Shown here one piece after another: positions 1 to 12,142 of a stretch of DNA of 35,959 nucleotides. Origin of the DNA: Helicobacter brantae (GTDB taxonomy: Bacteria; Campylobacterota; Campylobacteria; Campylobacterales; Helicobacteraceae); the NCBI RefSeq assembly GCF_003364205.1, contig NZ_NXLV01000018.1, forward strand, positions 1 through 35,959, written 5' to 3'. Under the pieces are notes generated by a model, which had not been told where the DNA came from, searched no databases, and worked only from the letters and a program-made list of their open reading frames with translations. Every line of letters begins with the position of its first letter. The first letter of the stretch is position 1. The translations under genes and the position numbers were made by a program.

Positions 1-9
1 CCCCCCCCC
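1..9. repeat. poly-C tract (9 C), cut by window start
   Basis: A run of nine C residues begins at base 1, so its true length is unknown. It lies about 46 bp upstream of the -10 element of the first autotransporter gene and 106 bp before its ATG. A 13-C run sits in the matching place before the second autotransporter (33258-33270). The shared position suggests a length-variable tract that tunes promoter strength, which is an inference. Confidence 0.6.
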
Positions 10-50
10 ACAAGATTTGTCTAACTTTTTTTGTTTATTTACTATTGATT

Positions 51-61
51 TATGATAAAAT
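51..61 (+). promoter_or_regulatory. extended -10 promoter of the first autotransporter
   Basis: The sequence TATGATAAAAT contains a TAAAAT -10 hexamer (56-61) 55 bp before the ATG at 116. There is no clear -35 box; the upstream bases are T-rich, as is usual for Helicobacter housekeeping promoters. The identical 11-mer precedes yebC at 11200-11210. A Shine-Dalgarno AAGGAG lies at about 103-108. Confidence 0.55.
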
Positions 62-115
62 CTTGGTTTATTTTTGTAAAGACATAAAAACACTATAAAA
101 CTCAAGGAGTAATTT

Positions 116-3100
116 ATGCCAAGACACAATAAGAAGAATACGACTATTGGGGGGGGGGGTATAGAGAGAATAGCCCCAATTACAGCAAGTTTATTGCACT
201 AGGACTCTCAACCCTACTTCCTAGTTTTGCCCTCTCGGCTGAAAGTGATGAAGCTCTCACTCAGCTTCTCTCCACCACCTCAAGCAATCCCAATGATTCC
301 AAAGTTCAAACCCTAGCTTCCTATTCGCCTGTGGTGGATTTGAGGACTTCAAGAGCCACGATTGACTATACTCAAAATCCTCCATTTCCCAATGGTGGGA
401 CTTGGAATACAGACACGACAATTAATGTCAATATTGACTCTGTAATTCGTCTTTCTAAAGCCAATCGAATTTTTCAAGCCAACAATAATGCAAATGTCGT
501 AATGAATTTTAATGTCATTACCCCAACAAATGCCTATGATGCTAAGGGAATATTTACAGCAAACTCAATGAGTATTAGCTTTGAGGGAAATGGTTTTTTC
601 GATATTACAGCCAATATTAGTGGAAATACAGATTCTCAGTATGCAAATTTTATAGGAATGTGGGATGAGGGCAATAAATTCACACGCATTTCAAGTCGTT
701 TTAGATTCCAAGCCCAAGGAAATCTTGCAAATTTTATTAATCTCTATCTAGGTGATTATGGAAATGGAAAACACTATCTTAATTCTCCATATATTGAAAT
801 TGATATGTCAGGCAGTTCTCGAACTGATGAAAAATACATTATCTACAATGGTGCTACTTCTACCCCCTCAATTTACATTAACGCCAATCAATCCAACACT
901 TCTCAAGCCGATAACAATGCAAATATTCTAAAGCTAACGGGAAGTATTTATGGAGGAACTTCAAAGCTCTATGCCTATTTTACAAATAGTCAATCTTTTC
1001 TCAAAGGAAATCTAAGATTGGCAAATGGAAACTCCATTGTTTCTTTCTCCAATGGCTCATCAATGAGTGGAAACATTATTTATCAAAACAATGGAAATCA
1101 CTCTATCACTTTTGATAATGCAAGTTTTGTAGGAGTGGTTAAGAGTAGTGATAGCACAAACAGAGGCTCAAACTCCTCTATCACTTTCACCAACACTGCA
1201 GGACAAACCTTTGGCTCAAATGAGGGAGTGGTGGATAGTAGCTACAATGGAAGAGTTGTAGGAACTTTCGATCTCTCAGCCAACTCTACCACAAGAATCA
1301 ATGGAGGGGCTTTGGGAGATAAAGGCTTCTTTGGAAGTGGGACAAATAACCTCACATTTGATTTCAAAGGGAATGCAAAAACCAATACCACTTCAACTTT
1401 CACTATCGGTGGTGGAAATGCAAATTCGGTTTATATTTTGAGTGGTTTCCAAAATAGTGGAAGCCAAACCTTAGATTTAAGCACTGGACTTAGTGCAACT
1501 GACACCCTCTACAAAAAAATAGAACAAGCAGGACTTAAAATCGCAGTAGATACTCAAAGTGATACAGCACACAACCACCTCAATGGAACTCTCCTCTTTA
1601 CCCATACAAATATGCAAGTCGGAGATAGCTCTAACGCCCTATTTGCCTCAAAAGACAATATCGTAGGCACTAGCAACTCTCTCAATAACCTCACCCTTGG
1701 AGCAATGTTTGGAAATGCCACTTGGGTGGATAGCAATAATGATGGCTATATCACAGGCAATGAGATTAGAGCCAATGCAGGAGGGACAAACTATAAGCTT
1801 ACAAATGGCTCAACTACTTCAGGTAACGGAATCGACACCAACACCTCCACAGGAAATATCGGAAGTGCGAATGACAATATCAAAAAACAAATCGGCTTTA
1901 TATTCACTGATGGCTCTTATGACTTTGGAGGAGATAAGCAAGGATATAGTGGGATTATCAATGGTGGGACAAATGATAGTAAATACTACTTTGCAAATGC
2001 AGGATATATCACACGCACTCAAATCAACAATGCTCTAGGAGATCTAGTCCTCTTTAACACTGCCTTCCGTGGGGATTTGGGAGTAAGTAATGATAATGTA
2101 GCCATAATGCTAGATTTCTCCAATGGCAAAAATGGACTTAGAGCAGAAGTGGGGACAGATAATGCCAATATCGTAGGAGCAGGAAGCAAAAATATAACAT
2201 TCAACTTCACAGGCAATACAAAAGCTGTGAAGTTTGAAGGTGCAGTGGTAGGTGATGCAAGTAAAACAGATTCTACAAATTCAACAGCTGACAATCAAAC
2301 AGCCAAATACACTATGCTAAACCTTGTCAAATACAGCCAAAATGGAACAATGGATGGCAATGGAGCATTGAGAGTGGAGTCAGGTAGAGCAGGTAGCAAA
2401 ACCCTCATCAACGCACTTCAAGAATCAGGATTGACAAACTTTGATAATCCTAGTGGAAATGGTGTAAATAATAAGGGATATGGGCAAAATTCTGAAAACA
2501 CAAACATCTCCGCTCTCTCTACCTCTGCCACCACCCTAGCTCTCAGAGGAACTTCCCTTAATACCACAAACCTAAACTTTGATAGCTACAAATATGACTT
2601 TGTTTTTGGAAGCAATATTGGAGAGGTTGAGGGAGTTACAATAGAAGATAGCAAACTCTATGGGGATATTGATTTAAGCTCAAATGCTAACACAGGACAT
2701 AGCATTATCCTTAGAGGGGATAGTTTGGGGCAAGACTCAGCGACTATCACATTTGGAGCTTCTTCAGTCGGTAGTGGAGCAAGTGTTTTTGTCTATGATG
2801 ACTCCACAGCTACAAGAACAGCCACAGACAAAAAGACTCTTAAACTCAGTGGTTTGACTCAAACCAACTACCTTGGCTCCAATAGTGCCCTCAATATCTC
2901 AAACACAAATCTTGAGGGAGATATTTGGGCAAGTAATGCCACAAGCATTAACCTCAATTTCACCAATGGCAATACTTGGAAGATGAACACTTCAGGACTA
3001 TATCTAGCTAGTGGAAGCAATATTATTGTCAATGGCAGTATGAAAACCGATATAGGAAATAATCCAACACTTAAGCTAAAGATTCAGAGCAAACAAGGAG

Positions 3101-6100
3101 ATATTCAGCTCATCAACACTGGTGCAACCCTTGTTTTAAATACGAATATTGGTTATTACAATAATTTAGCAAAATCATTCAAGCTTAGAGGAACTTCACT
3201 CAAGCTTGTAAGTAATGGTTCTAAACTCACAGGATCTCTTGATACTCAAAGTTTTGATATGGTATTTGCAAAAGGAACAAATCTCCAAACAAATGTCTCC
3301 GACAATAATAGTGGATATTACAATATCACAGATGAAAGTTTGGGTGCAGACAATTATATTGCTCAATCCTCTGCCAATATCAAAGGTTTTGATACACAAT
3401 CAGGTTTTAATCTAACCTTTATTGGTGAAAGTGCTTGGGAAAATGATAGCCTGAGCAATTGGAATAATGCCGACAGAAGTAGCAAACTCACACTCATCAA
3501 TGCAAGTAACACAACAGCCTTTGATGGATCAAAAATAGGAACTTTTTTCAATCGTGATAGTGGTGGCAATGCTCAAATCACACTTCAAGGAACTTCTCTT
3601 ACCAATGGAAATAATCTTGTTAAAAGAAGTGGCTCTCAAGGAAAGCTTACTTTCAATCTAACTTTCATCAAAGATTCTTCTATGACAAGTGATGGAAACT
3701 ATGTTACAGATAAATATGGCGAAGAATTGATGACTACCAATGCCAATGGAGCTCTCTCTGACTCTATTCTCAAAGTCGCTCAAAGCTCACTTAATGGTGG
3801 GATTGATTTCAAAGGTTCAAACTTCAATGTCCTTTTTGTAGGGGATCAAGCCCAATCTCTAAACAATAGCAATGTCCTCAAAGGTGGTTCAGCTTCTTCA
3901 GTCGTAACTTTCCGCGATAGTGATCTCAATGCAGGTAATGGCACAACCAATGGCTCATCTTTGCAAAACATCAAAGGAACAATCGCCTTTGATCTCTCTC
4001 ATGCAAATGAAGATATGCAAATCAGTGGCACACTTAGTAATATGTTTGCAAGTGATGGAAGATACCAAACCAAGTTTGGAGAAGCAAGAGGGGATAATCT
4101 TGATAGCCTAACATTCAATAAGCTTGTATTTGTAAGTATGGATAATGTAGCAAATGCCAATACCCTAACTTCTCTAAAAACCAATGGAAACTATTTTAGC
4201 GATAGTGATACCTTTGGAAATCTCTCAAGTGCAGATTATTCACAAATTGGATATATCAAAGATTTGGATACGACTAAAAACTCTAGTCTAACTCTAGCAA
4301 ATAATGCAGTCGTTGCCCTCAATGGTGCAAATACAGAAATCTTCTTCATCGGCTCAGATTCTCACGGATTTGATACCACTGATACAAATGCCACAAAGCT
4401 TGGCAATAGCTCAGGCTCTACTCTCACTTTCATTGATGCAGGAAATCTCAAGCTAGAAAATATTATCAACGCAGATTCTAGTGGAGCTCAACAAGGAAAG
4501 GGGACAATCAATCTGATTGGAACAACAAACTTTGATTTGGGATCAGATACTACAAAAACCCTCACGCTCTACAAAGCAGGGACAACACGAACAACCCCTA
4601 CTATCACAGGAGCAGGAATCACAATCAATGCAATCTTTACAGGTAGCAATGTTTTAGGTGGGACAGGTGTAGCAGTGCAAGAGAGTGGCGTAACTGATGC
4701 AAACTCTCTAGGAAATATCGCTTCTAATGTCAATATCGGACAAGCAGGAGAGCAAACAACCTATCATCTTCTTTTTGACTATACAGAAGCCCTAAAAGGA
4801 AAGACAAACTATGGATTTGGAAACTATCAAGTCTATCAAGGAAACATCACAGGGCTTACAAGCAATAGCGTGATTAAATTCAAAAACGCAGGATATATCA
4901 ATCAAGAGCAAATCGCCAATACTCAAGCTACAATCCTAGTGGATAACACTCAAATCAAAGGGAATTTTAGAGGGGATTATGCAATCCTAGACTTTAGAAA
5001 CAACAATTCAGCAATTAGTGGAAAAATCCTCACTTCTGATAATAGAGAGACAGATAGTATCCTTAGTCAAAAAACACTTATTTTCGATCTCACAGGGACA
5101 ACCAAGACAACTTTCACAGACAATATCCAAGCAGGATATAAGATTGCTCCTGACTATACAGATAATGGACAATCCACCCTCACCTTCCAAAACGCCCCTA
5201 CTCTCACTCTAGGAGATGATAGCAATGCTACAAGAGGGGCAAACGCCAATCCAAGTGAGTTTGTCAAATCTTTGGCTAATGATGTAGGGTTTAGTGGGAT
5301 TGGAAGTGCAAAGACAACAGAAGATGACTTCTCTACTCAAAAAGAAGCTTCCTATATCCTTAAGGGCACAAAGCTAGTCTTCCAAGGCACAAACATTACT
5401 GCCTCAAATGCTGATAAATCTATCACTGAAAACACTTATGAGCTAGATCTAAGCTTTGATTATCGTGATAACAATAGAGGAAGCACAGGGCTAGGAGAAA
5501 CACTCAAACAAGCCACCCTTACAGCCAACTCTATCGCTATGGGAGAATACAAAAGTGATAGCTCTAAACCTCTAGGGCTTTCTCTCTTTTTCAAAGATAA
5601 AGGCTCTTTGGTTGCCGACAACAACACTCTCAATGTCAAACTCAAAGAAAATGCGAGATTTAATCTCACAGCTGTAAGTGATAATGGAGCGATAGGAACT
5701 CTTATCCTCTCTCAAAACAATGGTAGCACCCCTACAGCTCTAAGCAATGTTTCCAAAGATAGCTCACTCTCTATCGCTGAGGGTTCTATGAGCTTTGTGG
5801 GTAATTTCTCTCAGAGCGAAGATCAACCTAGTGGAGCAAATGCAGGGGAGATTAACGCCTCTTTCAATGACACCAATAAAATCTATGGAACTCTTGCAGG
5901 AAGAGGAGTAATGAATGTAACTATTAGTGGAGAGGGTGTGTTTGATAGCACAGAGATGACAAACTATTCTTTTGCCAAACCCACAAATAGCGATGTTTTC
6001 ATTGATACAAGCAATGCCACAGGTGGGACAATCACACTCTCTCACACAAGTGGAAGTGTAGGAGTGAAGGGGAAAACTTATGAAAGCAGTGGAACTCAAT

Positions 6101-9100
6101 CAAACTTCACAAGTATCAATCTTGGCAATTATGTAGGCAATGAGAATAATAGTCTTACTCTTCAAGGAGCATTTGATATTGGAAGTGCAAGTCTTAATCT
6201 CTCAGGAAATCAGTTTGTGGTTACAGACGATCTCTTCCTCAAAGTCAATTCAGGGAACTCTATCACGCTCAAAGATATTCAAATCGCAAAACCCACAAAT
6301 CCACAAGATGGACAACAAACCACAAAAACTCTCTCTATCGGAGCTATTGGTGGAGTAAGCAATTTTGCAGTCAATCTCGCACTCACCAACCTTGATCCCA
6401 ACCTTATTGTCGAGCTTACAAGCACGACTAGAAATGCAAACATTGCAGATTGGGGGAATAAAGGCGTTTGGAATATCCGAGGGACAAACATTCAGCTCAC
6501 TACAGCTTTCTGGGCAGAGAATAATACAAATCTCAAGAAATTTGTATTTGCTAAAGGAAGTGGGACGCAGACAACAACAAACTCACTCACACTAGATCAA
6601 CTCACCACAGAGGATAAGATCAACCAATCTGCTTTAAGTGGAAATATTATCACTGCAACTGGTGGAAGTGGTGATACAGAAAATGTCAGAAATGTCATTA
6701 TGAAAAATGGTGAGATGACATTTATTGGGAAGCAATCCCTTGCTGTATCTGAAGCAAATCAAAAGTTTGATGGAACACAGGGAAAAATCACTTTTGGACT
6801 CTATAACACTATCCTCAAAAGTGGTTCAGTTCTATTAGACAATACAAACAATGATAATCATAGCAATCTAGGTAAAACTGCTAGTATCCAAGATATAGCC
6901 ACCCTAAGAGGAACAGATACATTCAACCTCTCTGTCAGTAAAATGGCTAATACAACAGGAGCTAACAACTCCACTATCGATGCAATATTTGTCAATGGCA
7001 CAACAACAGCTCCAACAGATGGCACTGATAACTCTATCACAGGAGTAAGATATATCAATTCTTCAAACTCTTATGCCTCTAGCTATGCTACAAGTAATGC
7101 AGGTGGAGCATTGAGTGAGACAAAGCTTAAGACTTTGGAATCCAAAGCTTATGGAAATATCACGCTTGATAACACAGTTACAGCGACAATGAAATTCATC
7201 GGAGAAAACTCCCATAGCTTTGATGGGAAGACAGCAGTCAATAACAATGGAACAGCAAACAATCTTGCTGATGATACATTCTACTATTCTCAAACCTCAA
7301 GTGATTCAAATGGGGCAAATTGGAAGAAGATTGAGATTAATGATGAGGGTATAGTTACACTAGGAACTGACAATCTTGGTAGTGCAATAGGTGCAAACAT
7401 AGCCCTAGCCACTCTCTCAGGAGGAAACTCTAGCTCAAGATTTGATTTCGATCACACTTCTGTAAGCCTAGAGCAAATCAAAAACGCAGGAGGGAAAACT
7501 TATGTGTATAACTCCAATATTGTGGGCAATATCGCTGTAAGTGGATTAGCTCAGACACCTGTTGATCCTGATGCACCAGTTCTCAAACCCAATGAAATCA
7601 CTCCTTCCACAACACTCTTTTTCAATGCAGTAATGGAAGAGAAAAAAGAAGGTGTTGCTATCAGCACAAATGCTCAAGAGCTTACACAAACAGCCAAGAG
7701 TTTTATTGACTCTCAATTTAAAAATGAGTTGGGAATCAATCTTGATTTAAGCACGGCTCATACACTCTCCAATGAAAATTTGACAAACAATAGTGGCTAC
7801 AAACTTGGAACAACAACCAAACAAACCAATCTAGTTTTGATTGGCAAAGGCTCTGTAAGTGCAAATGGTGCAAATGGCAATGGTAGTGCAATTGATTTGA
7901 GCTTCTTGCCCGATGCTAATAATAGTGCAAATTATGCCTATACGCTCATTAGTGGTGGGGTGATTGATTCATCGGTGCTTGATAGAGTGGCAAGTCAATA
8001 TGAACAAGATGCGACAATTTTTGGAAACTCAAAAGTTCAACTTGTAGATACCTATGTAATAGGAGCCAGAAATTATGCTGACACTGGATTTATCAACACA
8101 AATCTTGATCATAATCAGCAATCTTCTTGGGGTGGAGGAGAAACAATTGAGCAATACCTTATCTTTAATATGGGTGGAAAGCCTAATCAACTCAATAAGA
8201 ATGGAAGCACTGATGTTATTGTCAATACTTCAGCCCAATCACGCTATATCTTTAGCAATCTAGGGGCAAAAGAAGTTACATTTACTACAAATATGAAAAA
8301 TACTCTCAATACTGCAATGAATAATGTCGCTCCAAGCACAAAGCAAGTCATTGGCAATGATGTTAAGGGCTATCTAGGACTTAGAGGAGTAAGCGTTGTG
8401 GGAGATATTGATGAGAGCAATAATGGAGTAGATATCGTCTTCAACTCCACAAGCGACACCAATGCAAATCAAGGGATTGCTTATAAAGAGTGGTTTGATT
8501 CTAGCAATACGCACCACTCAAAAATTATCGAAGGAGAAAAAAACCTAGTCTCTCACGGAACAGACTATAAAGAAGATCCAAATATCTCAGGTTATGCAGT
8601 GCTAAAAGCAAGTAGTGGAAAGAATGAGGTTGCTATCAAGGGGAGTGCCAATAAGGACATCACCTTCATTGGTGCAAACTCAGTTGAAGGCGGAATGAAC
8701 AATCTTAGGATTGAGGGTGGAAGTAAGGATTCTAACTATACCTTCTATTCAGTAGGAACTCTAGGAGATATATTCTTGGGCAATATAGGGCTACAAAAGA
8801 GTGGAACACCACAAGAAGCCACAGCAGGAAGTTTCACTTTTGAAAACTCTACAATCAATGGAGCTATCAATGTAGATCAAAATGAAACCAGAACAGATAA
8901 CTCGGCTAATGTCCTTGCATTTAAGAATGTCAATTACTCAGGAGCTTTGAGTGGAAGCCTTAAGAAAAACCTTGTCTTTGGAGCAAACTCCAATGATATA
9001 ACTATCAAAGGTGGAGGCGATGATTCAAGCTATGATTTCTCAGCTCTCTGTGGCAAAAGTGTAAGTCTTGATATTGATATGAGTAAGAGTGGCACAACCT

Positions 9101-10746
9101 ACTATGCTTCAAATATCGCAGGATTTGAGAGTGGAGATATTTCTCTAGTAGGTTCTTTGAAATTGGCTAAAGTCTTTAGTGAGGTTGAGGGTAATTATTC
9201 AAATACCTATACCAACTCCTTTGCATTCAATGATAATGCTAAATGGACGCTTACAGCTGATTCAAGAGTGATGAGCCTCTCTCTTTCTAACTCTAGCACC
9301 AACTACAACCTAGATCTCACCTCAGCTCCTAGAAGTAGCTCTAAGGCAGTGAGTGATGATACTTCCAAAGACTTAAGAGTGCTAGAGGTAGGAAGCCTTA
9401 GTGGTAATGGAGGACAAGTCTTGCTTGGAACAATCATTGATTCGGACAATCAAGCCAACTCTAAGAGCGATAAAATCAAAGCAAGTGTCATCACTTCAGG
9501 AACTACTCTCTACATCACAGCCAAAGATTACTCTCTCAATAGTGGAACTTTCTCTACAAGTGATAGTGAAGCCATTGTGCTAGTGAGTGCAGATACTTCT
9601 TATGGAGAAGTTAAGGGTGCAGAGAGAAAGCAAGGTTTGAGCTATGTTGCCACAGCTTTAGAGCACCAAGTGAGTGTAGATGGCAATACCTGGAGTGAAG
9701 CCACACAAGAGAATACTTCTACTAGCAATACTCATCGCTGGGTTCTCTCTAGGTTTGATACTTCTACCAATCAAGAGCTAGTGGATGAGAGTGGATTTAT
9801 CATCTCTAATCCTTATAGAATGCTTCTAATTGAGACTAATAATCTCAATAAGAGAATGGGAGATTTAAGAGATAATGACTACAATCACGGAGCTTGGATA
9901 AGAGTATTTAATGGAAGTGATAGTGGAGAGGGAAGCAAAAACCTCTATACTAATATCCAACTAGGATATGACTATGGCACTCCTAGTATTGGAGCTAAGA
10001 ATTATAGTGGTGTGGCTTTCTCTACTTCAATTGTAGATATAGATGGCAATCAATATAGTGGAAAGGCAAATACTTATAGTGTGGCTCTTTATAATGCCTA
10101 TATCGCTGATAGTGGGTTGTATGTAGATACTATCGGAAAGTATCTCTATACAGATCAAAAACTCTCTCCAAATGGAAGTTCTGATTCTAGCTTTGGAAGT
10201 CATGCACTCTCTTTAGGACTTGAAGTAGGATATAGAGCCTATATGGGAGAGAGCAACTTCTACTTTGAAACTCAAGCAGAAGCGATTGGAGGAGTAATCT
10301 TTGGAGTGAAAGACATTGCTATGGGTAATATTGGTGGAATGAATATCACAGGAGATCTTAAAACCACTCTCTCACTCAATACTAGAATTGGAATCGTTCA
10401 AGGATACTCTCTAAAAACTCAAAGTGGATTTAGAGCTGACTTTAGGCTAGGAGTAAGTTTAGTCAATGAGAGTGTCAATGATAATAACTCTATCACTCTC
10501 TATGATAGTATTACTGAAGCAAGCACAAGTATTGCCAATGATACAAAAGCAGTGCTTAATGTAGGAACAAACCTTATCCTTACAGATCAGTGGAGAGTCT
10601 ATCTTGATGCTGAGAGAAGCTTTGGTGGGAAGAGAAATGTAGATTATCAAGCTAATATTGGAGCTAGATTTAGCTTTGGAGATATTACTAAGCCTTTGCC
10701 AAAGCCTGAGAAGCCTTTGCCTTTGAAGGTAGGAGAGAAGGAGTAA
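116..10746 (+). CDS. giant phase-variable autotransporter, OFF as written (frameshifted at poly-G)
   Basis: A type V secreted surface protein of about 3,540 residues if in frame. The ATG at 116 follows AAGGAG and reads MPRHNKKNTTI and glycines through an 11-G tract (149-159), then stops at TAG 200-202 after 28 codons. The main frame from 160 continues directly with a signal peptide (core KFIALGLSTLLPSFALSA, cleavage near base 241) and stays open to 10746. Twelve or nine Gs would join the two. The passenger is Asn/Ser/Thr/Gly-rich with degenerate beta-helix repeats, including F(I/V)G-x-x-S motifs, and two related blocks with AGYI-x-x-x-QI near 2002 and 4891. The C-terminal approximately 270 residues (from about 9880) form the beta-barrel translocator. 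The protein then runs on past the final FSFGD strand with a Pro/Lys-rich tail containing two KPLP motifs. Only one cysteine is seen in the passenger (near base 9050). The open frame's first in-frame GTG at 331 is not the real start. Substrate or receptor is unknown. Confidence 0.9.
149..159 (+). repeat. poly-G contingency tract (11 G)
   Basis: Eleven consecutive Gs follow the eleventh codon of the first autotransporter. Slipped-strand change to 12 or 9 Gs restores the frame into the signal peptide; 10 Gs gives GTA TAG and stops at once; 11 Gs stops at 202. The tract therefore acts as an ON/OFF switch with one productive length in three. Confidence 0.9.
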
Positions 10747-11111
10747 GGGGTTAGAAACCCCTTAATCAAGCCCTTTTTGATAAGGGCTTAATATAGTATA
10801 GATAGATAGTAGTCTTGCTGATACCTCTAATCTTCAAGAATTTTTAGAGAGGGTTTCTTGGAAGTGGAGGTATCACAGAGCCTACTGCTTTATTGAGATT
10901 TTTATCTTAAAAAGGCTCTGTTTTTCTTTGTTGGTTTTTTCATTATTTGGAGTGGGCTTAGCTCACTCTAGCAAAGATTTGCTGATACTTCTTTAGCAAA
11001 AGAAGTATCACAAAGTTTTTCCCCTAGCCTATTGCAAGAGGGTATAAAAACCCTCTTTGAAATGGTGGAGGAGTATTACAGAGTTTAGAGCAAGAGGGCA
11101 AAAGCCCTCTT
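10747..11111 (+). repeat. hairpin-rich gene-free region after the autotransporter
   Basis: No credible gene is seen in 10747-11251. The stretch holds a series of inverted repeats: GGGGTT/AACCCC (10747-10761), AAGCCCTT/AAGGGCTT (10768-10789), TGATACCTC/GAGGTATCA with an inner CTTCAAGAA/TTCTTGGAAG (10819-10875), GAGTGGGC/GCTCACTC (10950-10968), a perfect 12-bp stem starting TGATACTTC with an AGCA loop (10983-11010), AAGAGGGT/ACCCTCTT (11036-11057) and AAGAGGGC/GCCCTCTT (11092-11111). TTGCTGATAC occurs twice and GTAT(C/T)ACA(G/A)AG three times, so the region looks like decayed tandem copies of one structured unit. It could be a 3' UTR stabiliser, a string of terminators, or a set of small RNAs. 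Confidence 0.6.
10875..10926 (+). terminator. intrinsic terminator downstream of the first autotransporter
   Basis: ACAGAGCCT (10875-10883) pairs perfectly with AGGCTCTGT (10913-10921) and is followed by TTTTTCTTTG. This is the best Rho-independent terminator candidate after the autotransporter stop, about 130 bp downstream. The loop of 29 nt is long and itself contains a small AT-rich inverted repeat. Confidence 0.6.
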
Positions 11112-11199
11112 TGAGTGATTAAAAAACTCAGAGATAAAAATCTAGAACACCCAATTATTCAAACAAAAACATTCAATCCATCCCCACTCTCCTCAAAGC

Positions 11200-11210
11200 T
11201 ATGATAAAAT
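11200..11210 (+). promoter_or_regulatory. extended -10 promoter of yebC
   Basis: TATGATAAAAT, identical to the autotransporter -10 at 51-61, lies 41 bp before the yebC ATG at 11252. The Shine-Dalgarno AAGGA is at 11241-11245. Confidence 0.55.
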
Positions 11211-11251
11211 TTTCATATCTCTAAAATAAATCAAAACAATAAGGAATAACT

Positions 11252-11971
11252 ATGGGAAGAGCGTTTGAATATCGCCGTGCTGCCAAAGAAAAACGATGGG
11301 ATAAGATGAGTAAGATTTTCCCCAAACTTGCCAAAGCCATTACCGTGGCTGCCAAAGAAGGGGGAAGTGATCCTGATATGAATGCCAAACTTAGAACAGC
11401 AATCGCCAATGCTAAGGCTCAAAATATGCCAAAGGACAATATTGAAGCAGCGATTAAGAGAGCAAGTGGAAAAGATGGAGTCTTTAGTGAAATCACTTAT
11501 GAGGGCAAGGCTGCTCATGGGGTGCTTATTATGATTGAATGCACCACAGACAACCCCACAAGAACAATCGCCAATGTCAAAAGCTATTTCAACAAAACTC
11601 CCAATGCCTCTATCGTGCCAAATGGCTCACTAGAGTTTATGTTTTCACGCAAAAGTGTATTTGAGTTTGCTAAGCCTGAGATGGATCTTGAAGAGCTTGA
11701 ACTTGCCTTGATTGACTATGGACTTCAAGAGCTTGAAAGTGTAGAGATTGATGGCAACACTACTTATATCGCTTATGGGGATTATACTGATTTTGGCAAA
11801 CTCAATGAGGGATTTGAGGCTCTAGGAATCCCTGTGCAAAAGGCAAGTTTGCAAAGGATTCCCAACTCTCCTATCACTCTTAGTGAAGAGCAAATGGCAG
11901 AAACTGAAAAACTTTTGGACAAAATCGAAGAAGATGATGATGTCCAAGCAGTCTATACCAATATTGAATAA
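11252..11971 (+). CDS. yebC: YebC/PmpR-family transcriptional regulator
   Basis: A 239-residue cytoplasmic protein of the YebC/PmpR (TACO1) family, described in other bacteria as DNA-binding regulators and, for some members, as factors that relieve ribosome stalling. The N-terminus [21 protein letters not shown] is close to the family signature, followed by the helical KLAKAIT-AA-EGG-DP and the conserved [14 protein letters not shown] segment near residues 53-66. The length is typical. An AAGGA site lies 6 bp upstream of the ATG. It appears to be a single-gene unit between the hairpin array and the ABC exporter operon; a short inverted repeat CTCTAGC/GCTAGAG lies at 11976-11995 just after the stop. 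No feature of the sequence indicates its targets. Confidence 0.93.
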   Translation: MGRAFEYRRAAKEKRWDKMSKIFPKLAKAITVAAKEGGSDPDMNAKLRTAIANAKAQNMPKDNIEAAIKRASGKDGVFSEITYEGKAAHGVLIMIECTTDNPTRTIANVKSYFNKTPNASIVPNGSLEFMFSRKSVFEFAKPEMDLEELELALIDYGLQELESVEIDGNTTYIAYGDYTDFGKLNEGFEALGIPVQKASLQRIPNSPITLSEEQMAETEKLLDKIEEDDDVQAVYTNIE

Positions 11972-12078
11972 CTCTCTCTAGCCTTTGAGCTAGAGGACTT
12001 CTCCACTCTCTAGTTCCCACTTCTCTCTCATACAATCCTCATTCTTCTATTTTTTTGAAGCTCTATTTTTAATTTTTG

Positions 12079-12129
12079 AGAATAATTCTTATCTTTATCT
12101 GATACAATTATGATAATAAATATCATAAT
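12079..12129 (+). promoter_or_regulatory. promoter with two palindromic operator-like sites (Fur-box-like)
   Basis: AGAATAATTCT (12079-12089) is a palindrome in the -35 area. TGATACAAT holds an extended -10 (TACAAT 12103-12108). A second inverted repeat, ATTATGATA/TATCATAAT with a 5-bp spacer (12107-12129), covers the expected transcription start. AT-rich GATAAT-type palindromes around a promoter resemble Fur operators, so iron regulation of the downstream exporter is a reasonable inference, not shown. The inferred start near 12115 argues against the in-frame ATG at 12110 as the translation start. Confidence 0.5.
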
Positions 12130-12142
12130 CATAGGAAACAAT

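Noticed and set aside
331-333. GTG at 331 as the true start of the giant autotransporter
   Set aside because: No RBS, and it would discard a signal peptide encoded just upstream in the same frame.
116-10746. Calling the frameshifted autotransporters pseudogenes
   Set aside because: The only defect is tract length in a homopolymer, the rest of each frame is clean, and the same design occurs twice; phase variation (or a tract-length sequencing error) explains it better.
12110-12142. Upstream in-frame ATG for the CydD-like gene
   Set aside because: It lies in the operator and close to the expected transcription start, and has no RBS; ATG 12143 has AGGAA.
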